From positions 2,790,001 to 2,854,000 of the forward strand of contig NZ_CP134223.1 in NCBI RefSeq assembly GCF_031599675.1: DNA of 64,000 nt. The letters are read 5' to 3'. Made by a program: the position numbers and the translations under genes. The DNA is from Paenibacillus pedocola (GTDB taxonomy: Bacteria; Bacillota; Bacilli; Paenibacillales; Paenibacillaceae). The notes below the pieces were generated by a model that worked only from the letters and a program-made list of their open reading frames with translations, did no database searches and was not told where the DNA came from. Positions 58,033-64,000 of this stretch are shown one piece after another (positions within the stretch are counted from its first letter, which is position 1; every line of letters starts with the position of its first letter).

Positions 58033-60563
58033 TGGAAATAGCGAAGGTCATTGTCGATGTTCCTGTGCGCAGCACCGACCGGCCGTTCGATTATTTGATT
58101 CCTGATTCCCTGAAACTGTGGATAGAAGTCGGCAGCAGGGTAGCCGTTCCTTTCGGCCACCGGACGGTGCAAGGTTTCGTAGTCTCACTTGAATCCGGTG
58201 AGACTGGCTCAGTCTCTAGTCTTAAGCCGATTCAGGAGGTCCTGGATCTCCTGCCTCCTTTATCGCCCGAGCTGGTTGAATTAGGTGACTGGATGAGTCA
58301 AAGATATGCCTGCAGACGTATCTCTGCTCTGCAGGCAATGCTTCCAACGGCTCTTAAGGGCAAAGCTGAGCGTCTGATTTCTCTGGGGGAGGCTGCGGAA
58401 GAAGCAGCTAAGCCGGAGGATGAGCTGTTTCCGCTTTTCCTAGAGGATGATCAGGAGGAACGTACGATCATTGATTTTGTCAGACGTGGCGGAGAGGTCT
58501 CCATGAAGCAGCTGACCCGGACTTTTCCGGATGCGGCGGAAACAGTGAAGTTTATGCTGCGGAGGGGAGTGCTGACCGAAAGCCAGTCTATTAAGGATAA
58601 AATGGGCAAAAAAAAGCTGAAGGCGGTAGATTTGGCGGTTGGTCTGGCTGCAGCCCGCGAATCGCTCGGAAGTTTCCCGGCGCGTTCCGCCCGGCAGAAG
58701 GAAGTTTTAGCTTTTTTGATCGAGATGGAGCAGATGCTGCCCATGCCTATGAAAGACCTGCTGTCAGTGCTGCAGGTTACAACCGCTACGGTGAAAGCTC
58801 TTGAAGATAAAGGTTTCATCGAAATCACTGAAATCGAGGTGTACCGCGACCCATACCGGGGTCGTGACTTCAAACCGAGTACACCGCTGCCGCTTACTCC
58901 TGAGCAGCAGACGGTATTCACACGGATTGCCCGTACGGTTGAAGAGCAGCAGCATGAAGTGTTTCTGCTGCACGGGGTTACCGGTAGCGGGAAAACGGAG
59001 ATCTATTTGCAATGTATCCAGCGAGTAGTCGATCAGGGAAGACAGGCGGTCGTGCTCGTGCCGGAAATTGCACTTACTCCGCAGATGGTGGAACGCTTTA
59101 AAGGCCGGTTCGGCAGCGGTGTAGCGGTCATGCACAGCCGCCTGTCCGTAGGTGAACGTTATGATGAATGGCGCAAGATCAGGGAGGGGAAAGCGAACGT
59201 TGCCGTCGGGGCGCGTTCGGCGGTATTTGCCCCTTTTTCAAATCTGGGTCTGATCATTATGGATGAAGAGCATGAATCCTCCTATAAACAGGAGGAAAAT
59301 CCGAAATATCATGCCCGTGATGTCGCTGTTCGCCGTGCGGAGCAGGGCGGAGCAGCGGTTATTCTGGGCTCAGCCACTCCTTCACTGGAGAGCTATCATG
59401 CGGCCAGATCACAGAGCGATATCCACTTCTCTCCAGTCCTGCTGGAGATGCCTACCCGGGCACTGGGCAATGAATTGCCCAAGGTGCATGTAGTCGACAT
59501 GCGGGATGAACTGAAAGAGGGCAACCGCTCGATGTTCAGCCGCAGGCTGCATGCCGCACTGGAGAGCAGGCTCGAACGGGGAGAACAGACCGTGCTGCTG
59601 CTGAACCGCAGAGGTTTCTCTACCTTTGTGATGTGCCGGAGCTGCGGTTATGTGGCTACATGTCCGGAATGCGATATTTCACTGACGTATCACAGCCGAA
59701 GCGACAATTTGCGCTGTCATTATTGCGGACATGCCGAAGCCTCGCCGAAGGAATGTCCGGAATGCGGGAGTGAACACATCCGTTTCTTCGGGACAGGGAC
59801 CCAGCGTGTAGAGGAAGAGCTGGGCAAGCTCTTTCCAGGCATTCGCGTCATCCGGATGGATGTAGACACAACGACAGAGAAGGGCTCGCATGAAAAGCTG
59901 CTGAACCAGTTCAGAGATAAGAAGGCAGATGTGCTGCTGGGAACACAAATGGTGGCTAAAGGACTGGATTTCCCGGATGTAACGCTTGTCGGCGTCATCA
60001 CTGCAGATTCCGCTCTCAATCTGCCGGATTTCCGCGCAGCAGAAAAGACGTTCCAGCTCCTTACACAGGTCGCAGGCCGGGCCGGAAGACATCAGCTTCC
60101 CGGTGAGGTCGTAGTGCAGTCCTACACACCAGAGCATTATTCAATCGTTCATGCCAGCGGACATGACTATAATTCTTTTGTCCGGGAAGAACTGAAGCAC
60201 CGGAGAGATTTGCATTACCCGCCATACTGCCGTCTGATTCTTGTCACGCTCTCACATGAGCAGCTTCCGCTGCTGCTGAAGATGGCGGAGAATTACGCGC
60301 TGAATCTGCAGGGACGGGCAAGGCAGCTCCGCTGGTTCGGCAGTCTGGACAAGCTGTCCTCAGATGCGCTTGACCTGCTCGGCCCGGTTGCCTCGCCTTT
60401 GCCCCGGCTGAAAGGCCGATACCGCTTCCAGTGCATCGTGAAATGGCGTGGAGCTATCGATGCCATCGGACTGGCCCGCCAGGTAGCTGAAGAGCTGGAG
60501 GATTCAGTCCGTGATAACGGTCTGCAAATCAGTATTGATGTGGACCCGCAAATGTTGATGTAG
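58032..60563 (+). CDS. priA: Primosomal replication restart helicase PriA
   Basis: PriA recognises stalled replication forks and reloads the replisome. The 843 residues contain the N-terminal 3'-DNA-binding domain (about 1-100), a winged helix region, Walker A GVTGSGKTEIYL near residue 315, DEEH in IIMDEEHESSYKQ, and a zinc region with eight cysteines (MCRSCGYVATCPECD, CHYCGHAEASPKECPECGSEH) inserted in the helicase core. GTQMVAKGLDFPDVTLVGV and AGRAGR complete the helicase motifs. The ATG overlaps the coaBC stop (TAATG), suggesting coupled translation. It is longer than enterobacterial PriA (732) and closer to B. subtilis (805). Confidence 0.96.
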   Translation: MEIAKVIVDVPVRSTDRPFDYLIPDSLKLWIEVGSRVAVPFGHRTVQGFVVSLESGETGSVSSLKPIQEVLDLLPPLSPELVELGDWMSQRYACRRISALQAMLPTALKGKAERLISLGEAAEEAAKPEDELFPLFLEDDQEERTIIDFVRRGGEVSMKQLTRTFPDAAETVKFMLRRGVLTESQSIKDKMGKKKLKAVDLAVGLAAARESLGSFPARSARQKEVLAFLIEMEQMLPMPMKDLLSVLQVTTATVKALEDKGFIEITEIEVYRDPYRGRDFKPSTPLPLTPEQQTVFTRIARTVEEQQHEVFLLHGVTGSGKTEIYLQCIQRVVDQGRQAVVLVPEIALTPQMVERFKGRFGSGVAVMHSRLSVGERYDEWRKIREGKANVAVGARSAVFAPFSNLGLIIMDEEHESSYKQEENPKYHARDVAVRRAEQGGAAVILGSATPSLESYHAARSQSDIHFSPVLLEMPTRALGNELPKVHVVDMRDELKEGNRSMFSRRLHAALESRLERGEQTVLLLNRRGFSTFVMCRSCGYVATCPECDISLTYHSRSDNLRCHYCGHAEASPKECPECGSEHIRFFGTGTQRVEEELGKLFPGIRVIRMDVDTTTEKGSHEKLLNQFRDKKADVLLGTQMVAKGLDFPDVTLVGVITADSALNLPDFRAAEKTFQLLTQVAGRAGRHQLPGEVVVQSYTPEHYSIVHASGHDYNSFVREELKHRRDLHYPPYCRLILVTLSHEQLPLLLKMAENYALNLQGRARQLRWFGSLDKLSSDALDLLGPVASPLPRLKGRYRFQCIVKWRGAIDAIGLARQVAEELEDSVRDNGLQISIDVDPQMLM

Positions 60564-60582
60564 ATTACAGACATGATACAAT
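60555..60582 (+). promoter_or_regulatory. Promoter of def
   Basis: TTGATG (60555-60560), 16 bases, TACAAT (60577-60582), partly inside the end of priA. Confidence 0.5.
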
Positions 60583-60626
60583 GAAAATACTATTGAAATG
60601 TTCAGAACAAGGATGGTGTACGTGTA

Positions 60627-61112
60627 ATGGCAATCAGATTAATCGTAAAAGAACCGGATGAAGTGTTGCACAAGACAGCGAAAATCGTAACGAAAGTAAC
60701 CGCAAACGTCCAGAAGCTGCTGGATGATATGGCAGATACTATGTATGATGCCGAAGGTGTTGGTCTTGCTGCACCACAGGTGGGAATTCTGAAACGGCTG
60801 ATCGTCGTTGATGCTGACGAAGAGCATGGGCTGATCAAGCTGATTAATCCGGAGATCATCAGCACGGAAGGCGAGCAGTTCGGACCGGAAGGCTGCCTCA
60901 GTATTCCCGGACTCAACGGTGACGTACGCCGTGCGGAGACGGTAACAGTACGCGGACTTGACCGCGAAGGCAATGAGGTCACCATTACGGGCAGCGGACT
61001 TTTGGCCCGGGCTTTCCAGCACGAGATCGATCATCTTAATGGAGTCCTCTTTACGGACATTGCCGAGAAGGTTTATGAGTACAAAGCTGAACACAGCGAA
61101 GCCGGGGAGTGA
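60627..61112 (+). CDS. def: Peptide deformylase
   Basis: Deformylase removes the formyl group from new polypeptides with an Fe(II) ion. The 161 residues carry the three motifs [18 protein letters not shown] (cysteine ligand) and [12 protein letters not shown] (two histidine ligands and the catalytic glutamate). AAGGATGG lies about ten bases upstream of the ATG. It forms one unit with fmt, which installs the formyl group it removes; fmt starts next to its stop. Confidence 0.97.
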   Translation: MAIRLIVKEPDEVLHKTAKIVTKVTANVQKLLDDMADTMYDAEGVGLAAPQVGILKRLIVVDADEEHGLIKLINPEIISTEGEQFGPEGCLSIPGLNGDVRRAETVTVRGLDREGNEVTITGSGLLARAFQHEIDHLNGVLFTDIAEKVYEYKAEHSEAGE

Positions 61113-61117
61113 ATGAA

Positions 61118-62056
61118 ATGAAGATAGTGTTCATGGGAACACCCGCATTTGCTGTGCCTTCATTGAAGATGCTCGTGGAGGAAGGCTATAACGTGGTAGC
61201 TGTTATCACCCAGCCTGACCGGCCGCAGGGCCGCAAGAAGACGCTTATGCCTACTCCGGTAAAGGAGGCTGCACTGTCACTGGGGTTGCCGGTGCTGCAG
61301 CCGGAACGGCTGCGCCGTCCGGAGGCGGTAGCCGAGCTAGCTGCCTATGAGCCGGATCTGATCGTTACGGCTGCTTACGGGCAATTTTTACCGAAAAGCG
61401 TACTTGATCTGCCTAACAATGGCTGTATCAATGTTCATGGTTCACTGCTCCCGAAATACCGCGGAGGTGCGCCTATTCAGCGCTGCATCATCAACGGGGA
61501 GAACGTAACTGGCGTAACACTGATGTACATGGCAGAAGGTATGGATACCGGTGACATGATTTCCCGCGTCGAGGTGCGGATTGAAGAGGAAGACACTGCA
61601 GGTGATCTGTTTGAAAAGCTGAGTCTTGCCGGACGTGATCTACTAAAGACTGAGATGCCTCGTCTGGCGAATGGACGGGTAGAAGCAGCAAAACAGAATG
61701 ACAGTGAGGCAACGTATGCACCAAATCTTACCCGCGATGATGAGCGGATTGACTGGAATGCAGGCTCACGTGAAATCTACAACCGTATACGGGGACTGGT
61801 GCCGTTCTCCGGTGCATTTACCCTCTGGAATGGCGAGACCTTTAAAGTATGGGCAGCGGCTAAGCCTTCCGCAAGTCACAGCCCATCGGGCAAAGCGCCT
61901 GGTACAGTGCTTGCGGTTAACGAGCGCGGTGTAGAGGTGAGCACCGGTGACGGATCACTGCTGCTGACCTCTGTGCAGCCGGCCGGCAAAAAAGCGATGA
62001 GCGCCGGCGACTTCAGCCGCGGCGCGGCTATGAGTCCAGGGACGGTGCTAGGTTGA
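61118..62056 (+). CDS. fmt: Methionyl-tRNA formyltransferase
   Basis: Fmt formylates initiator methionyl-tRNA using 10-formyltetrahydrofolate. In 312 residues: MKIVFMGTPAFAVPSLKML, the catalytic NVHGSLLPKYRGGAPIQ with its Asn-His pair, GVTLMYMAEGMDTGDMI with the aspartate, and a C-terminal tRNA-binding OB-fold from about 205. The ATG at 61118 has GGGAG eight bases upstream; an ATG at 61109 that overlaps the def stop is the other option and adds three residues. rsmB overlaps its stop (TTGA). Confidence 0.97.
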   Translation: MKIVFMGTPAFAVPSLKMLVEEGYNVVAVITQPDRPQGRKKTLMPTPVKEAALSLGLPVLQPERLRRPEAVAELAAYEPDLIVTAAYGQFLPKSVLDLPNNGCINVHGSLLPKYRGGAPIQRCIINGENVTGVTLMYMAEGMDTGDMISRVEVRIEEEDTAGDLFEKLSLAGRDLLKTEMPRLANGRVEAAKQNDSEATYAPNLTRDDERIDWNAGSREIYNRIRGLVPFSGAFTLWNGETFKVWAAAKPSASHSPSGKAPGTVLAVNERGVEVSTGDGSLLLTSVQPAGKKAMSAGDFSRGAAMSPGTVLG

Positions 62057-63549
62057 GCGCGGGCGGCAATAATGCGGGCCGTGGAGGGCACCGGCCTCAG
62101 AGCAAGAGTGGAGCTGGTAAGGCTGCGGGCAGTACAGCACCTGCCGGAACCAAATCTGGAGCGGATCGCAAGAATATCCGCAAGAGCACCAAGCAGGCGG
62201 CGGGTTCTGCCAGGGAGGTTGCGCTTGATGTTCTCGTGCGGGTCGAGCAGGAAGGGGCTTACAGCAATCTCCTGCTGAACAGCAGTTTGCAGAAGTCAGC
62301 GCTTAGCCGTGAAGATTCAGGGCTGGTAACGGAACTTGTATACGGTACTATTTCGCGGATGCTCACCCTGGATCACGTCCTGGGAGATTTCGTGAGCAAG
62401 GGCATCACGAAGCTGCAGCCTTGGGTACGAAATCTGCTGCGCCTAAGCCTGTATCAGATTATGTATTTGGACCGTATTCCATCCCATGCGGCTGTTAATG
62501 AGGCGGTTAATATCGCTAAGAAGCGCGGTCATCAGGGTATTTCCGGTATGGTTAACGGTGTACTCCGCAGCGTCCTGCGCGCAGGCGATCTGCCGGTACT
62601 TAGCAAGAATATTAGTGAGGCTGAGAGAATTTCCATTATCCATTCCCATCCGCTCTGGATGGTAGAGCGCTGGAGTGCAGAGTATGGGATCGAGACAGCA
62701 GAGGCTATGTGCGCCGCTAACAATGAACCCCCGGCAGTCAGTGTTCGTGTGAACACAACGATGATCAGCCGTGATGGTCTGCTGGCGCAAATGCAGGAGT
62801 CAGGACTGGATGCTGCTGCCTCTAAAGTAAGCCCGTATGGTATCGTGGTCAAAGGGGGCGGTAATCTGGCCCTGTCTGCCTGGTACAAGGACGGATATCT
62901 GTCTGTGCAGGACGAGAGCTCCATGCTGGTCGCCGAAGCTGTAGAACCAGAGCCGGGAATGAGGGTGCTTGATTGCTGTGCAGCTCCCGGCGGTAAAAGC
63001 GCGCACATGGGTGAGCTGATGAAGGATGAAGGATATATTTATGCGAATGATCTGCATGCCCACAAAGCCAAACTGATCTCCGATCAGGCGGAACGCCTGG
63101 GGCTGGACAGCATCACTACAGGCAGCAGTGACGCGCTTGAACTTGCAGCAGCGCTGCCGCCGGAATCCTTTGACCGGATTCTGCTGGATGCGCCCTGCTC
63201 CGGTCTTGGGGTCATCCGCCGCAAACCGGATCTTAAATGGCGTAAGCAGCCTGATGACGTAGCCAGCGTAAGCGCTCTTCAGGGAGAACTGCTGCAGTCG
63301 GTGTCACGGCTGCTGAAGCCGGGCGGTGTGCTGGTGTACAGTACCTGTACAACTGAACAGGCCGAGAACAGCGGGATTGTGGCTGAATTTTTAGAACGGA
63401 ACCCGGATTTCGTTCCGGTGAGCTTTGAGACGCCTGTCTGGGAGCGTCTCGGCGGAACGGCGCTGGCCGCAGGTCAGGGAATTCAGCTGCTGCCGCAGCA
63501 TTTTGGAAGCGACGGATTTTATATTGCCCGGCTCCGGCGACTCTTGTAA
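62053..63549 (+). CDS. rsmB: 16S rRNA (cytosine(967)-C(5))-methyltransferase RsmB
   Basis: RsmB methylates C967 of 16S rRNA with S-adenosylmethionine. The 498 residues begin with about 50 low-complexity Gly/Ser/Lys-rich residues not found in most relatives, then a NusB-like domain (SAREVALDVLVRVEQEGAY to about 190) and the methyltransferase with LDCCAAPGGKSAHMGELM (SAM binding), LLDAPCSGLGVIRRKPDLKWR (motif IV cysteine) and YSTCTTEQAEN (motif VI cysteine). The start is a TTG overlapping the fmt stop; a true start inside the low-complexity part cannot be excluded because no good ribosome site is visible. Confidence 0.95.
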   Translation: MSAGGNNAGRGGHRPQSKSGAGKAAGSTAPAGTKSGADRKNIRKSTKQAAGSAREVALDVLVRVEQEGAYSNLLLNSSLQKSALSREDSGLVTELVYGTISRMLTLDHVLGDFVSKGITKLQPWVRNLLRLSLYQIMYLDRIPSHAAVNEAVNIAKKRGHQGISGMVNGVLRSVLRAGDLPVLSKNISEAERISIIHSHPLWMVERWSAEYGIETAEAMCAANNEPPAVSVRVNTTMISRDGLLAQMQESGLDAAASKVSPYGIVVKGGGNLALSAWYKDGYLSVQDESSMLVAEAVEPEPGMRVLDCCAAPGGKSAHMGELMKDEGYIYANDLHAHKAKLISDQAERLGLDSITTGSSDALELAAALPPESFDRILLDAPCSGLGVIRRKPDLKWRKQPDDVASVSALQGELLQSVSRLLKPGGVLVYSTCTTEQAENSGIVAEFLERNPDFVPVSFETPVWERLGGTALAAGQGIQLLPQHFGSDGFYIARLRRLL

Positions 63550-63583
63550 AATAGTAAACCGGCAGGGGAATTACAGATGTCCC

Positions 63584-63615
63584 GCCCGCAGATTTTAGTG
63601 CGCGGCGGGCTTTTC
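63584..63615 (+). terminator. Terminator after rsmB
   Basis: GCCCGC (63584-63589) pairs with GCGGGC (63605-63610), followed by TTTTC. Confidence 0.6.
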
Positions 63616-63693
63616 TTTTACCGTCTCTGATATTTGTGTTAAAATAGGAAGAATGAGAAATAATACGCATATCCGTTAGGATAATCGTCATAT

Positions 63694-63709
63694 CGTCCTT
63701 TTAAGGACG
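63694..63709 (+). repeat. Perfect short inverted repeat in the rlmN leader
   Basis: CGTCCTT-TT-AAGGACG lies about 90 bases before rlmN. The two-base loop is too small for an ordinary hairpin, so it may be an operator or open further in RNA. Role unknown. Confidence 0.4.
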
Positions 63710-63798
63710 GTATTCGTTTTGTGCTGATACAGAAGCTGGTCCGCAGTCGTCCCGACCCATTGATTTTATACTTTATGAAAGAACAGGTGCTAAATATA

Positions 63799-64000
63799 AT
63801 GAAACCTTTAATATATGATTTCTCTTTGGAAGAGTTGCAGCAGTGGGCCAAAGATAACGGAGAGCCTGCTTTCCGCGGCGGCCAGATTTTCGACTGGCTG
63901 TACGTGAAACGCGTCAATGACTTTGAGTCCATGAGTAACCTGTCCAAGGCGCTCCGCGCCAAGCTGACGGAGCAGTTCAGCATTAATGCATTGACTGAGA
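63799..64000 (+). CDS. rlmN: 23S rRNA (adenine(2503)-C(2))-methyltransferase RlmN (partial, cut by window end)
   Basis: The first 67 codons of rlmN, a radical-SAM enzyme that methylates A2503 of 23S rRNA and A37 of some tRNAs. The visible N-terminal domain, [20 protein letters not shown] then [12 protein letters not shown], is typical. The CxxxCxxC cluster lies beyond the edge. AGGTG is nine bases before the ATG. The place after rsmB is conserved in B. subtilis, where prpC and prkC follow. Confidence 0.93.
   Translation, partial: MKPLIYDFSLEELQQWAKDNGEPAFRGGQIFDWLYVKRVNDFESMSNLSKALRAKLTEQFSINALTE

Overview
The window is about 64 kb of chromosome from an endospore-forming Bacillota, most likely a Paenibacillus or a close relative. 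The evidence is a GerA/GerC/GerB germinant receptor operon, RemA, YlbF/YlbG, CcpA, a tyrosine T-box leader, many TTG and GTG starts behind strong GGAGG sites, and gene orders shared with Bacillus subtilis. I found no rRNA, tRNA, CRISPR array, insertion sequence or prophage. Both edges cut genes: an unidentified C-terminus at the left and rlmN at the right.

Region 1 (1-16 kb): ptsI, an ECF sigma factor with its DUF4179 anti-sigma factor, a PfpI-like protein, a zinc-ribbon-like orphan, ccpA, mtnN, divergent acuA and acsA, a class A penicillin-binding protein with a repetitive tail, T-box-controlled tyrS, and rpsD with a long leader. The order ccpA, acuA/acsA, tyrS, rpsD matches B. subtilis, but acuB and acuC are not beside acuA.

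Region 2 (16-31 kb): a GAF-GAF-GGDEF cyclase, a lipoprotein, an M29 aminopeptidase, an HPr-like protein without the HPr active-site segment, ylaN, a cation/proton exchanger, an Asp23-family protein, ftsW, a YugN-like protein, an M20 hydrolase, a CBS protein, then an XPB-type helicase overlapping a large partner gene, then ylbF-ylbG. This is a rearranged version of the ylaN-ftsW...ylbB...ylbF-ylbG region of B. subtilis with the XPB pair inserted.

Region 3 (31-42 kb): an ethanolamine-use operon (eutA, eutB, eutC, a 39-residue membrane peptide, an APC permease) behind a promoter and an attenuator-like hairpin. After it come an overlapping EAL and CBS-GGDEF pair, a basic orphan, a LysR regulator, a GNAT acetyltransferase and a PHP phosphoesterase.

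Region 4 (42-64 kb): rqcH, a calcium P-type ATPase, dapF, the germination operon with a small convergent membrane protein, a bifunctional homocysteine methyltransferase/MTHFR, then the conserved housekeeping run yloC-remA-gmk-rpoZ-coaBC-priA-def-fmt-rsmB-rlmN. In B. subtilis yloA (rqcH) and yloB directly precede yloC, so dapF, the ger operon and the methionine gene sit in that interval here.

Most of the window is ordinary chromosome. The points most worth a second look are the HPr-like protein, the eut leader together with eutA's lack of an ordinary start codon, the XPB pair, the 39-residue peptide before the permease, and a possible short terminated transcript between rpoZ and coaBC. Positions of promoters and hairpins were found by eye and are candidates, not mapped sites.
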